NCBI GenBank assembly: GCA_016790285.1
Contig: JAEUPJ010000077.1
Coordinates: 1 to 64,000 of the forward strand
From: Roseateles sp.
Lineage (GTDB): Bacteria > Pseudomonadota > Gammaproteobacteria > Burkholderiales > Burkholderiaceae_C
Length of the DNA: 64,000 nucleotides
Direction of reading: 5' to 3'
The notes under the pieces were generated by a model, which was not told the origin of the DNA, made no database searches, and was given only the letters and a program-made list of their open reading frames with translations. Every line of letters begins with the position of its first letter. Position 1 is the first letter of the stretch. The position numbers and the translations under genes were made by a program. Shown here in pieces: positions 41,011 to 50,253 of this stretch.

Positions 41011-42681
41011 TCAGGGGTCGAGCGCGTGCACGCGCCGCCCGCCGACCCAGGTCTGCAGCACGCGCATCTTGAGCAGCGCGGCGGGCGAGGCGGTGAGGGG
41101 GTCGCGGTCCACGAGGATGAAGTCCGCGCGGTGGCCGGGCGTCAGCAGCCCGACGTCCTTCTCGGCATGGCCCGCAAAGGCTGCGCTGCGCGTGAAGCAG
41201 TCCAGCGCCTGCACCGGCGTGAGGGCCTGCTGGCGGTACCAGCCGCCCACCGGCTTGCCGGCGGCGTCCTCGCGGGTGATGGCGGCGTACAGGCCCGCCC
41301 AGGGGCTGGGCTCCTCGACGGGGAAGTCCGACCCGCAGGCCAGCGTCGCGCCGGCCTTGAGCAGGCGCTGCCAGGCGTAGGCGCCCTGGATGCGTTGCGG
41401 GCCGACGCGGTCTTCGGCCATGTTCATGTCCGACGTCGCATGCGTGGGCTGCACCGAGGCGATGACTTGGGCGCGCGCGAACCGCGGCAGGTCGGGCAGG
41501 GCGATGACCTGGGCATGCTCGATGCGGTGGCGCAGCGCCGTGCTGCGCGCGCCCATCTCGCGGGCGAGCGTCTCGAAGCCGGCCAGCGCCTGCCGGTTGG
41601 CGGCGTCGCCGATGGCGTGCACATTGACCTGGAAGCCGGCCTTCGCCGCGGCGCGCATTTGCGCGAGCAGCTCGGGGTCGCTGCGGAACAGCAGGCCGCG
41701 CGTGCCGGGCGCGTCGGTGTAGGGCGCCAGCAGTGCCGCGCCGCGGCTGCCCAGCGCACCGTCGGCAAAGAGCTTGACGGCGCGCAGCGTGTAGTGGCCA
41801 TCGCCCGCCTGGAGCACAGGGCCGCTGGCGCGCAGCCGGGCCATGAAGTCCTCGTCGCTGCCACGCGCCATGCCGTAGATGCGCAGGCGCAACTGGCCCG
41901 CGCTGGCGCGCTGGCGCAGCAGTTGGTCGGCCGCCGCCGAGATGCCGGCGTCGTGGACGGTGGTGATGCCCAGCGCCAGCAGCTCGCGCTCGGCGGTGTC
42001 CAGGCTCGCAGCGAGCTCGGCGGCATCCTCCCCGGGCACGTGGCGCTCGACGAGGCCCATCGCCGCGTCGACGAGCACGCCGGTGGGCTCGCCCGCGGCG
42101 TCGCGCTCGATGCGTCCGCCAGCGGGGCCGGGCGTGTCGCGCGTGATGCCGGCCAGCGCCAGGGCCCGGCTGTTGGCCCAGCCGGCGTGCCCGTCCACGC
42201 GGCTCAGCCACACCGGGCGCGCGGATTCGGCCGTGTCCAGTTCGGCGGCGGTGGGGAAGCGGCCGAGCTTCCAGGCCGCCTGGTTCCACCCGCCCCCCGT
42301 GATCCAGGCCGCCTGCGGGCGGCTTTGGGCGTGGGACCGGACGGCGTCCAGCGCGGCCGGCAGGTCGGCGGTGTCGCGCAGCTGCAGGCTGCGCCGGGCC
42401 GCGCCCAGCGCGAGCACGTGGCCGTGGGCGTCGATGAGGCCGGGCATCAGCACGCGGCCACCGGCGTCCAGCCGCGGCAGGTCGCCAGGCGGCAGCTCGG
42501 TCAGGCGGCCGATGGCCTGCACGCGGCCGTCCGCGCCGATCTGCAAGGCATCGAAGCGGATGACGCGGCCGCGCTCGTCCAGGGTGAGGCCGCGCGCGTT
42601 GTGCACCAGCAGGCCTTGGGCCGCGGCAGCACCGCCGGCGAGCACGAGCAGGCCGGCGGCGAAGAGTCGGGTCGTTCGCAT
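41011..42681 (-). CDS. Exported YtcJ-like amidohydrolase
   Basis: A 556-aa metal-dependent hydrolase of the amidohydrolase family (Amidohydro_3), with a signal peptide (MRTTRLFAAGLLVLAGGAAA). Metal-site motifs are LIDAHGHV, the carbamate-lysine region LRAVKLFADGALG, a histidine in VNVHAIGD, HRIEHAQV and the catalytic aspartate in LACGSDFPVE. Exported YtcJ-type enzymes of this size act on cyclic amides or N-acyl compounds, but the substrate is unknown. Its stop is 9 nt from the convergent trypsin-nuclease stop. It is divergent from a solute-binding protein gene. Confidence 0.86.
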   Translation of the reverse strand: MRTTRLFAAGLLVLAGGAAAAQGLLVHNARGLTLDERGRVIRFDALQIGADGRVQAIGRLTELPPGDLPRLDAGGRVLMPGLIDAHGHVLALGAARRSLQLRDTADLPAALDAVRSHAQSRPQAAWITGGGWNQAAWKLGRFPTAAELDTAESARPVWLSRVDGHAGWANSRALALAGITRDTPGPAGGRIERDAAGEPTGVLVDAAMGLVERHVPGEDAAELAASLDTAERELLALGITTVHDAGISAAADQLLRQRASAGQLRLRIYGMARGSDEDFMARLRASGPVLQAGDGHYTLRAVKLFADGALGSRGAALLAPYTDAPGTRGLLFRSDPELLAQMRAAAKAGFQVNVHAIGDAANRQALAGFETLAREMGARSTALRHRIEHAQVIALPDLPRFARAQVIASVQPTHATSDMNMAEDRVGPQRIQGAYAWQRLLKAGATLACGSDFPVEEPSPWAGLYAAITREDAAGKPVGGWYRQQALTPVQALDCFTRSAAFAGHAEKDVGLLTPGHRADFILVDRDPLTASPAALLKMRVLQTWVGGRRVHALDP

Positions 42682-42856
42682 GCCCGCAGTCTCGGCGACC
42701 CCAGGCGACGGGTGGATCGGTTCATGCCCTGATGCTTGCGCCGGCCATCGCAGGCCGGTAGAGCGTGCGGTTTGACGACATGGGTGCACGACCCGGGCTT
42801 GCCAAGCAGCGCGCGCGCGCGATAGCGTCCCCTCGTTGCAGCCGACGGGTGAGCCG

Positions 42857-43675
42857 ATGCGCCACGGTCCTTCTCTTGCCTTGATTCGTTGGGGGTCCGC
42901 ACTGCTGCTGTGGGGCCTGCTGGCGGCCTCGGCGGTGGCGCAGGCGGCCTGCAAGACCCTGCTCGCGTCTGGCAACCCGCAGTACCCGCCCTATCTGTGG
43001 CGCGACCCGGAGAACGACTCGCGGCTCATCGGGGCGATCGCCGAGCTGACGGAATGGCTGGGCAACGAGATGGGCGTGACCATCGAGCTGCGCTACGTGG
43101 GCAACTGGGCGCGCGTGCAGGAGGAGACGCGGGCAGGGCGCGTGGACATGATCGCCGGGGCCTTCTTCACGCTGCCCCGCACCGAGTACATGGACTATGC
43201 GCTGCTGCCTTTCCGCGAGACCCGCTCGGTGATCATCCAGCGCGACGGAGCGGGTTTCCCGTTCCAGCGCTGGGACGACCTCATCTCGCGCAAGGGCCTG
43301 ACGGTCATCAACAACAGCTTCGGTCAGGCCTTCGACCGGTTTGCAAACGAGGCTCTCAGCCTGGCCAAGGTCAGCAGCCTGGACCAGGCGCTGCAGATGC
43401 TCGAGCGCGGCCGCGCGGACTACCTCGTCTACGAGGACAGCCCGGCCGAGGCCTACATCGCCCGGCTGGGGCTGCGCAACCTGCGCCTGATGCCCACGGC
43501 GGTGGCCCAGGAGCAGTTGTACATGACCGTCTCGCACCGCTCAGCGTGCAACACGCCGGAGTTGCGCGGGGCCCTCACGCGGGCCATGTTCAAGCTGCGC
43601 CAGAACAAGCTGATGTCCGGCTTCGTCGACCGCGGCGTGCAGCTGTGGAAGGAGCAGGAGCGCAAGGCGCCGTGA
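42857..43675 (+). CDS. Type 2 periplasmic solute-binding protein (amino acid type)
   Basis: A 272-aa protein with a signal peptide (cleavage near AVAQAA) and an SBP_bac_3 domain (ASGNPQYPPYLW, then WARVQEETRAGRVDMIAG and LPRTEYMDYALLPFRE). These are the usual ligand-binding segments of amino-acid receptors of ABC transporters or sensor proteins. There are no permease or ATPase genes nearby, so it may be an orphan receptor or act with a remote transporter. The ATG at 42857 is preferred over a TTG at 42836 because of signal-peptide length. It is convergent with prlC. Confidence 0.82.
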   Translation: MRHGPSLALIRWGSALLLWGLLAASAVAQAACKTLLASGNPQYPPYLWRDPENDSRLIGAIAELTEWLGNEMGVTIELRYVGNWARVQEETRAGRVDMIAGAFFTLPRTEYMDYALLPFRETRSVIIQRDGAGFPFQRWDDLISRKGLTVINNSFGQAFDRFANEALSLAKVSSLDQALQMLERGRADYLVYEDSPAEAYIARLGLRNLRLMPTAVAQEQLYMTVSHRSACNTPELRGALTRAMFKLRQNKLMSGFVDRGVQLWKEQERKAP

Positions 43676-43714
43676 TGGGCCTGGCGCGCCTGCAGGCGGC
43701 GCCGGGGGGGGCGC

Positions 43715-45712
43715 TCAGGCCATGCCCTGGTGGCGCAGCAGCGCGTCGATGCGGGGTTCGCGGCCGCGGAAGGCCTTGAAGTTGTCGATGGCGTCGCGCG
43801 CGCCACCCTGCTCCAGCACCTCGGTCAGGAAGCGCTTGCCGGTCGCGGGGTTGAACACGCCTTCCTCCTCGAACGCGCTCCAGGCGTCTGCACTCAGCAG
43901 CTCTGCCCACTTGTAGCTGTAGTAGCCCGCGGCATAGCCGCCCGCGAAGATGTGCGAGAAGCTGTGCTGGAAGCGGTTGAAGGCCGGCGGGATGAGCACC
44001 GCGACTTCCGCGCGCACCTCGTCGAGCACCTTCTGCACGTCGGCTTGCGAACCCGGCTCGCCGTGCAGCCGCATGTCGAACAGCGCGAACTCGATCTGGC
44101 GCAGCGTCATCAGGCCGCTCTGGAAGTTCTTGGCCGCGGTCATCTTGTCAAACAGTTCGCGGGGCAGGGGCTCGCCGGAGTCGACGTGGCCGCTGAGCTG
44201 CTGCAGCACGTCCCACTCCCAGCAGAAGTTCTCCATGAACTGGCTGGGCAGCTCGACGGCGTCCCACTCCACGCCGGAGATGCCCGACACGCCCAGGTCG
44301 TTCACCTGCGTGAGCATGTGGTGCAGGCCGTGGCCGAACTCGTGGAAGAGGGTGATGACGTCGTCGTGCGTCAGCAGGGCGGGCTTGTCACCGACGGGCG
44401 AGGCGAAATTGCAGGTCAGCAGCGCCACCGGCGTCTGCTGCTCACCACCCGGCTTGAGCCAGCGGCTGCGCACCTCGTCCATCCACGCGCCGGGGCGCTT
44501 GCCGGTGCGCGCGTACAGGTCGAGGTAGAACTGCGCGATCAGCTGGCCGCCGCGCTTCATCTCGTAGAAGGTGACGGTGTCGTGCCAGACCGAGGCCTGC
44601 GCTTGCGTGATCTTGACGTCGAACAGGCGCTCGATGATCGAGAACAGGCCCGCCACCACCTTGGGTGCGGTGAAGTACTGCTTCACCGCCTGGTCGCTGA
44701 AGGCGTAGCGCGCTTCCTTGAGCTTTTCGCTCCAGTAGGACACGTCCCAGCTCTCCAGCGGCGCGCCTTCGGCGAACTCGCGCAGCTCGGCCAGGTCCTT
44801 CTCGGCGAAGGGGCGGGCGCGCTTGGCGAGGTCGCGCAGGAAGGTCATCACCTCGGCGGGCGACGAGGCCATCTTGGGCGCGAGCGACACCTCGGCGAAG
44901 CTGGCGTAGCCCAGCAGCTGCGCCTCTTCCTGGCGCAGGGCCACGATCTCGCGCATGGCGGCCGTGTTGTCCCACTCAGGCTTGCCTTGTTCGCTGGCGC
45001 GGGTCACGTAGGCGCGGTAGAGCTTCTCGCGCAGGTCGCGGTTCTCGGCGTACTGCATGACGGGCAGGTAGACCGGGAAGTGCAACGAGAGCTTGTGGCC
45101 GCCGTCGTCCAGGCGGGTGGCGTCCAGCACGTCCTGCGGCACGCCGGCCAGTTCCGCGGCGGTGGCGATGTAGCTCCAGCCGTCGGTCGCGTCGAGCACG
45201 TGCTCGCTGAACTGCTGTTGCAGCTCGGCGCTGCGCTCCTGGATGGCGGCATAGCGCTCGCGGGCCGCGCCTTGCAGCTCGGCCCCCGACAGCACGAAGT
45301 TGCGGATGGCGTGCTTGAGCACCTGCCGGCGCGGCGCACTCAGGCGATCGCCCTGGGCCGCGGCCACCGCCTTGTACTTGGCGAACAGCGCCTCGTTGGC
45401 GCCCATGGCGGTGCTGAACTCGGTGACGGCCGGCAGCATGGCGTTGTAGGCCTCGCGCAGGGCCGGGGTGTCGGCCACGGCGTTGAGGTGGCCGACGGCG
45501 CCCCAGGCGCTGCCGAAACGCTCGGTGGCGGTGTCCAGGATGCGCGAGAGCACGTCGTAGTCGGCCGGCGTCTCGGCCTTCACGGCTTCATCCAGCGCGG
45601 CCTGCGCGGTGGACAGCAGCTCGGTGATGGCGGGCTGGACGTGCTCCGGGCGGATGGCCGCGAAGTCGGGCAGGGCGGCGGTGGAGAGGAGCGGGTTGGT
45701 CATTTCAGCCAT
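43715..45712 (-). CDS. prlC: M3 family oligopeptidase A
   Basis: A 665-aa thimet-type zinc metallopeptidase. The HEFGH motif (His457, Glu458, His461) is followed by the third ligand region SGVEWDAVELPSQFMENF. Length and the C-terminal IDALLRHQGM match PrlC/OpdA, which degrades short peptides, including signal-peptide fragments, in the cytoplasm. Three in-frame starts (45721, 45712, 45703) are close; AGG 7 nt upstream favours 45712. A repeat cluster separates it from folD on the same strand. Confidence 0.92.
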   Translation of the reverse strand: MAEMTNPLLSTAALPDFAAIRPEHVQPAITELLSTAQAALDEAVKAETPADYDVLSRILDTATERFGSAWGAVGHLNAVADTPALREAYNAMLPAVTEFSTAMGANEALFAKYKAVAAAQGDRLSAPRRQVLKHAIRNFVLSGAELQGAARERYAAIQERSAELQQQFSEHVLDATDGWSYIATAAELAGVPQDVLDATRLDDGGHKLSLHFPVYLPVMQYAENRDLREKLYRAYVTRASEQGKPEWDNTAAMREIVALRQEEAQLLGYASFAEVSLAPKMASSPAEVMTFLRDLAKRARPFAEKDLAELREFAEGAPLESWDVSYWSEKLKEARYAFSDQAVKQYFTAPKVVAGLFSIIERLFDVKITQAQASVWHDTVTFYEMKRGGQLIAQFYLDLYARTGKRPGAWMDEVRSRWLKPGGEQQTPVALLTCNFASPVGDKPALLTHDDVITLFHEFGHGLHHMLTQVNDLGVSGISGVEWDAVELPSQFMENFCWEWDVLQQLSGHVDSGEPLPRELFDKMTAAKNFQSGLMTLRQIEFALFDMRLHGEPGSQADVQKVLDEVRAEVAVLIPPAFNRFQHSFSHIFAGGYAAGYYSYKWAELLSADAWSAFEEEGVFNPATGKRFLTEVLEQGGARDAIDNFKAFRGREPRIDALLRHQGMA

Positions 45713-45783
45713 GTGTTGCACCTGTGGTGAATTTCAAGCCGGCCCGCATGCGCGAGGCCGGACATCGCGCCGCCGCCGTGGAA

Positions 45784-45824
45784 CCGGCTTCGCCGGGCCG
45801 CTGGCGGCGCCCCCTCCAGGGGGC
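45784..45824. repeat. Intergenic cluster of three short hairpins
   Basis: Between prlC and folD lie CCGGC-TTC-GCCGG (45784-45796), GCCGC-TG-GCGGC (45797-45808) and GCCCCCT-CC-AGGGGGC (45809-45824) back to back. Such compact GC hairpin groups resemble dispersed intergenic palindromes in Burkholderiales. They could end folD transcription or stabilise mRNA. A related GCCCCC-TCT-GGGGGC sits at 60037-60051 in segment C. Confidence 0.55.
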
Positions 45825-45839
45825 CGGGTGCGCCGGTGG

Positions 45840-46694
45840 TCAATGATTGCTGCGTTCCGCCGATTCAAGCGTGTTCACCAGCAGCATGGCAATGGTCATG
45901 GGGCCGACCCCACCAGGCACAGGGGTGATCCAACCGGCCACTTCCTTGACGCCGTCGAAGTCGACGTCGCCGCAAAGCTTGCCTTCATCGTTGCGGTTCA
46001 TGCCCACGTCGATGACGACGGCGCCGGGCTTGACCATGTCGGCCGTCAGCACGTTGCGCTTGCCCACGGCGGCGACGATGACGTCGGCCTGGCGGGTCAT
46101 GGCGCCGAGGTCGGCCGTGCCGCTGTGGCAGACGGTGACGGTGGCGTTGGCAGCGAGCAGCATCATGGCCATGGGCTTGCCCACGATGTTGCTGCGGCCG
46201 ATGACGACGGCATGCTTGCCCTTGAGGTTGCCCATGCCGATGCTCTCCAGCATCTTCATGCAGCCATAGGGCGTGCAGGCCTTGAAGCCGGCCTCGCCCA
46301 CCATCAGCGCGCCGGCGCTGGCGACGTGAAAGCCGTCCACGTCCTTGGCCGGCGAGATGGCCTCGATGACCTTGTGGTCGTCGATGTGCTTGGGCAGGGG
46401 CAGCTGCACCAGGATGCCGTGGATGGTCGGGTCGTTGTTCAGCGCGTCCACGCGGGCGAGCAGCTCGGCCTCGGTCATGGAGGCGTCGTACTTCTCGAGC
46501 ACGGAGTGGATGCCGGCCTCCTCGCAGGCCTTCACCTTGTTGCGCACGTAGACCTGGCTGGCGGGGTTGTCGCCCACCAGCACGACGGCGAGGCCCGGGC
46601 GGCGGCCCTGGGCGGTCAGCGCGGCGGCGCGGGCGGCGACATCGGCGCGGGTGGCCTTGGCAAGGGCGAGGCCGTCGATCAGTTGTGCGGTCAT
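45840..46694 (-). CDS. folD: Methylenetetrahydrofolate dehydrogenase/cyclohydrolase
   Basis: A 284-aa bifunctional enzyme linking 5,10-methylene-THF to 10-formyl-THF with NADP. Key signatures are Tyr49-x3-Lys53 in [24 protein letters not shown], and the Rossmann-type [14 protein letters not shown]. The family C-terminal [13 protein letters not shown] is present. Length and order are normal. The ATG at 46694 is followed upstream by a 160-nt gap containing a long hairpin. No operon partner is obvious. Confidence 0.95.
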   Translation of the reverse strand: MTAQLIDGLALAKATRADVAARAAALTAQGRRPGLAVVLVGDNPASQVYVRNKVKACEEAGIHSVLEKYDASMTEAELLARVDALNNDPTIHGILVQLPLPKHIDDHKVIEAISPAKDVDGFHVASAGALMVGEAGFKACTPYGCMKMLESIGMGNLKGKHAVVIGRSNIVGKPMAMMLLAANATVTVCHSGTADLGAMTRQADVIVAAVGKRNVLTADMVKPGAVVIDVGMNRNDEGKLCGDVDFDGVKEVAGWITPVPGGVGPMTIAMLLVNTLESAERSNH

Positions 46695-46719
46695 GGCATG
46701 GGTCCGTTCAAAGGATGCA

Positions 46720-46795
46720 AACACAGCCACAGAGGCACCGAGGCACAGAGAGGGGGGGTGATCTCTCTGTGCCTCGGTGTCTCTGTGGCTGTGTT
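46720..46795. repeat. Long intergenic hairpin (33-nt arms, 32/33 match)
   Basis: Arms 46720-46752 and 46763-46795 are inverted copies with one mismatch and a 10-nt G-rich loop. The sequence is made of CACAGAG/GAGGCAC-type words. An 8-bp direct repeat GTTCAAAG occurs at 46706-46713 and at 46793-46800, the right copy overlapping the arm. Elements of this word type (coding for TEAQRHRE-like peptides if read through) occur between genes in many bacteria. It lies between the divergent-facing folD start and the FixJ-type regulator stop; terminator, miniature mobile element or both are possible. Confidence 0.75.
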
Positions 46796-46854
46796 CAAAG
46801 TCGGAAAGCAAAAAGCCGCTGAAAGTTCAGCGGCCTCTCGTTGAAGTCAGCAGG

Positions 46855-47478
46855 TCAGGCCTTGGCCGTGGCGCCGAGCGCAATCTTGAGCAGATCGGCC
46901 ACGGTGTTGGCGTTGAGCTTCTCCATGATGTTGGCGCGGTGCGCCTCCACCGTCTTGATGCTGATGCCGAGGTCGTCGGCGATCTGCTTGTTCAGGCGGC
47001 CGGCGACGATGCGCTCGAGCACCTGGGCTTCGCGCGTGGTCAGGCGGGCGAGCAGGGCGTCGCGGCTGGCGGCTTCCTGGTGGCTGGAGAAGGCTTCGCG
47101 GGCCTGGTCGAGCATGCGCTCGACGAGGGCCAGGAGCTCTTCTTCCTTGAAGGGCTTCTCGATGAAGTCCATCGCGCCCTTCTTCATCGTCTGCACGGCC
47201 ATGGGCACGTCGCCGTGGCCGGTGATGAAGACGATGGGCAGCGGGCTCTTGCGCTCAATCAGACGGTCCTGGAGTTCCAGGCCGGTCATGCCGTCCATGC
47301 GGATGTCGGCGATCAGGCAGGCGACCTCGCGGGGGTCGTAGCGGGCGAGGAAGGATTCGGCGGAATCAAAGCACTTGACCCGGTAGTCCTTGCCTTCCAG
47401 CAGCCATTGCAGGGAGTCGCGGACCGCTTCGTCGTCGTCGACAACGTAGACGTTGCCCTTCTTCGGGATCAAGCTCAT
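46855..47478 (-). CDS. FixJ/TtrR-type response regulator
   Basis: A 207-aa regulator: receiver with VVDDDEAVRDSL, phospho-acceptor Asp58 in CLIADIRMDGMTG and Lys in DFIEKPFKEEELL, then a LuxR-type helix-turn-helix (about 140-200, LTTREAQVLERIVAGRLNKQ, with ISIKTVEAHRANIMEKL). Its ATG overlaps the kinase stop (ATGA). The kinase/regulator pair is divergent from aceE, which suggests control of pyruvate dehydrogenase or carbon/redox metabolism. This target is inferred from position only. Confidence 0.9.
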   Translation of the reverse strand: MSLIPKKGNVYVVDDDEAVRDSLQWLLEGKDYRVKCFDSAESFLARYDPREVACLIADIRMDGMTGLELQDRLIERKSPLPIVFITGHGDVPMAVQTMKKGAMDFIEKPFKEEELLALVERMLDQAREAFSSHQEAASRDALLARLTTREAQVLERIVAGRLNKQIADDLGISIKTVEAHRANIMEKLNANTVADLLKIALGATAKA

Positions 47479-50066
47479 GGTGCTGTGGGTTCTGTTCGCT
47501 GAGCGCCGCCGGGCGTGCCTGGGGAGGCTTCCTGGCGCAGGTGTTCTGAGGTGATGGTGACCGGGATCGTGAAGGCGAACCGGCAGCCGACAACCAGGGA
47601 GCCATTGTAAAGGTTCTCGGCTTTTATCCGGCCCTGGTGGGACTCCACGATGGACCGGCATAACCCTAATCCGATGCCCAGGCCATCGGCCTTGGTCGAG
47701 AAGAAGGCCTCGTACATGCGCGCGAGGACTTCATCGGGCAAACCCGGGCCCATGTCGGTCACCGAGAACTCGATCTGCCCGCCCAGCTCGGCGCTGTGCT
47801 TGGGCACGACGCGCAGCTCGATGTGGCGCCGCGACGTGGGCAACGAAGCGTTGTCGATGGCCTCGGCGGCGTTCTTCAGCAGGTTCATCAGCACCTGCTC
47901 GATGAGGATGGGGTCCACCATCATCTGCGGCAGCCGCTGGGCCACGTAGGTGTGGATGGCCACGTTGCGCCGGCGCAGCTCGATGCCGGCGAGCTCCACC
48001 GCGTCCTCGACGATGTCGGCCGCATGCGCGGGCTGGCGCTGGGGCTCGCTGCGCTTCACGAAGTTGCGGATGCGGTGAATGATCTGGCCGGCGCGCTCGG
48101 CCTGCTTGGCCGTCTTGGTGAGCGCCGCCATCAGCGCTTCCTTGTCGATGCTGTTGTTGCGCACGCGGCTGACCATGCCGTTGCAGTAGTTGGTGATGGC
48201 GGTCAGCGGCTGGTTGAGTTCGTGCGCGACGCTGGAGGCCATCTCGCCCATGGTCATCAAGCGGCTCGTGACCTGGGCCTTCTCGGCCTGCAGCGCGGCT
48301 TGCGCCTCGGCGTGGCGGCGCATGGTGATGTCGGTCGCGATCAGCATCTGCGCCAGGCGCCCGTCCGTCCACTGCAGGTAGCGGGCGCGCACGTCGAACC
48401 ACATCGCCAGCGACTCGACGTAGACCTCGCGCGGGTCGGAGCCCACATCGGTCAGCGCTTCGGCGGGCAGGCCGGAGTAGTCGTCCACCTCGTCGGCACC
48501 GTCGTCCAGGCCGCCGCGGCGGCTGGTGGTGCCCACGAGCTGGCCGCCGGCCAGCAGCGCGTGGCCCGCGGGGTCGGCACCGAACCACAGCCGGTAGCTG
48601 CGGTTGGCGAACAGCAGCTCGGGCGGTTGCACCGACAGCACCGACACGGCCGCGTCCAGCCCCTCCAGCACGGTCGTGAACCGCTCGTGCGAGGCCGAGA
48701 GCTGGTCGCGCACGCGCTTGGCCTCGGTGATGTTGGTCATCGAGGTCATCCAGCCGGTCTGCTTGCCCTTGGTGTCCACCAGCGGCGAGACGTAGACGCG
48801 GGCGTCGAACTGGCTGCCGTCCTTGCGCTGGATCTTCACCTCCACGCCGCCCGAGGGGCTCTTGCCCTGCAGCTCCTGCTGCAGCAGCCGGGCGTTCTCC
48901 TCGCGCCGGTCCGTGGGCCAGAAGGGGTAGGGCGGGGTGCGCCCCACGAGGTCGGCCTCCGAGAAGCCGGTCATGGCGCAGAAGGCCGGGTTCACGTAGG
49001 TGATGCGCGTGTCCATGTCCATGGCGCGCATGCCGGTGAGCATGGAGTTCTCCATGGCGCGGCGGAAGTTCGTTTCCAGCGTCAGCGCGTTCTGGATCTG
49101 CGTGCGCCGGCGCATGTGGCGCCAGGTGCCCAGCAGCATCCACACCGTCATGCCAGCCAGGGCCAGCACCAGCCAGAACAGGGCGTTGTTGATGAGGCCG
49201 ATGGACGTGCGCCAGCCCTGGCCGCGCAGTACCAGGCCGTTGAGCGCCGGGGCCAGCGGCACGTCGTGCAGCAGCGAGGCGCGGCGCAGCACCTGGCCGG
49301 GCATCGGGGTGACGGTGCTGCTGACGATCTGGTCGCGCGCATCGAGCACGGCGATGCTGTGGCGCGTGGCCACCTCGCTGGGCACGTAGTAGCGCAGCAG
49401 GGCCTCCACCGTGTACTCGGCGATCAGCACGCCGGCAAAGCCGCCGCGGTCGATCAGCGGGATGTGCAGCTGGAAGACGGTGCTGCCGTTGGAGTCGGAG
49501 AACGGCGGCGAGTAGACGGGCTGGCGCCGTTCCTTGGCCGCCTCGAAGGCGATCGCCGCGGCATTGCTCTGGTTGGGCATGGGCATCGACGGGTCGTTGC
49601 CGTCTGCCGACATCAGCCCGTCGGCCTGGAAACCCGCTGCACCGACGCTGCTGCGCCGCTCGCGCTTGGCGCTGAGCCAGGTCACGTGGGTGAGCTCCGG
49701 CCTCTCCCGCGCGAAGGCCTGGGCCTGGGCGGAGAACTCATGGGCGTCGATCTGCCGGGTGACCACCTCCCGCGCGATGCGCACGAGCTGCTCCTGGTTC
49801 TCGATCAGGCGCAGGCGGATCTGCTGCTGGGCGATCTCGGTGTCGCGCTTGACCGACTCCGTCTCACGCTCGATTTCTTCGTTGCGCAGGTACCAGAAGG
49901 CCGAAATGATGGCCGCCAGGAACAGCAGCACGGAGATCAGCGGCCCGAGCGTGGCCAGGCGGTCCTGGCGGGAGGGCGACTGCCGGAACCACCACGTGGT
50001 CACGATGCGGCGCAGGGTCGCGATCCAGCGCTGGCTGCGGTTGAGCGGGGCGGAGGCAGGGGGCAT
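47475..50066 (-). CDS. PAS-domain sensor histidine kinase (DctB/FixL type)
   Basis: An 863-aa kinase. Two membrane helices (about 40-60 and 295-318) flank a periplasmic sensor of about 230 residues. Two PAS segments (about 335-455 and 465-590) follow, then HisKA (His615 in SSVAHELNQPLTAI, the HPK4-type motif) and HATPase (NLLKNAAEAIDNA, DMGPGLP, GLGIGLGLCRSIVE). It transmits an extracytoplasmic or redox signal to the coupled FixJ-type regulator. The start ATG at 50066 faces aceE across 187 nt. A PAS kinase is also found near aceE in segment C, supporting a conserved association. Confidence 0.9.
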   Translation of the reverse strand: MPPASAPLNRSQRWIATLRRIVTTWWFRQSPSRQDRLATLGPLISVLLFLAAIISAFWYLRNEEIERETESVKRDTEIAQQQIRLRLIENQEQLVRIAREVVTRQIDAHEFSAQAQAFARERPELTHVTWLSAKRERRSSVGAAGFQADGLMSADGNDPSMPMPNQSNAAAIAFEAAKERRQPVYSPPFSDSNGSTVFQLHIPLIDRGGFAGVLIAEYTVEALLRYYVPSEVATRHSIAVLDARDQIVSSTVTPMPGQVLRRASLLHDVPLAPALNGLVLRGQGWRTSIGLINNALFWLVLALAGMTVWMLLGTWRHMRRRTQIQNALTLETNFRRAMENSMLTGMRAMDMDTRITYVNPAFCAMTGFSEADLVGRTPPYPFWPTDRREENARLLQQELQGKSPSGGVEVKIQRKDGSQFDARVYVSPLVDTKGKQTGWMTSMTNITEAKRVRDQLSASHERFTTVLEGLDAAVSVLSVQPPELLFANRSYRLWFGADPAGHALLAGGQLVGTTSRRGGLDDGADEVDDYSGLPAEALTDVGSDPREVYVESLAMWFDVRARYLQWTDGRLAQMLIATDITMRRHAEAQAALQAEKAQVTSRLMTMGEMASSVAHELNQPLTAITNYCNGMVSRVRNNSIDKEALMAALTKTAKQAERAGQIIHRIRNFVKRSEPQRQPAHAADIVEDAVELAGIELRRRNVAIHTYVAQRLPQMMVDPILIEQVLMNLLKNAAEAIDNASLPTSRRHIELRVVPKHSAELGGQIEFSVTDMGPGLPDEVLARMYEAFFSTKADGLGIGLGLCRSIVESHQGRIKAENLYNGSLVVGCRFAFTIPVTITSEHLRQEASPGTPGGAQRTEPTAP

Positions 50067-50102
50067 GGGCGCGGATTATCCGGGTCGACATGTCGGACTA
50101 AA

Positions 50103-50141
50103 TTTCGCATTAAGAAACGACTTCGCACCATTTGGGAAATG
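50103..50141. promoter_or_regulatory. Two inverted repeats between the sensor kinase and aceE
   Basis: TTTC-GCATTAA-GAAA (50103-50117) and CATTT-GGG-AAATG (50129-50141) lie in the only AT-rich part of the 187-nt divergent region, centres about 25 bp apart. They could be sites for the adjacent FixJ-type regulator or a pyruvate-responsive repressor. No clear -35/-10 pair could be fixed. Confidence 0.4.
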
Positions 50142-50253
50142 CAAAAGCTTGTGAGACACTGCGCCGGCTCGCGGGTTCGGCCCGCGGTGTGCCCCCCGCT
50201 TGTTGAGACAGCGACTTCCGCCCGACAGAGGCGAAATCACCAGGAGACCGGCC

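Noticed and set aside
42840..42856. TTG start at 42836 for the solute-binding protein
   Set aside because: It would lengthen the N-terminus ahead of a good signal peptide; the ATG at 42857 gives normal length.
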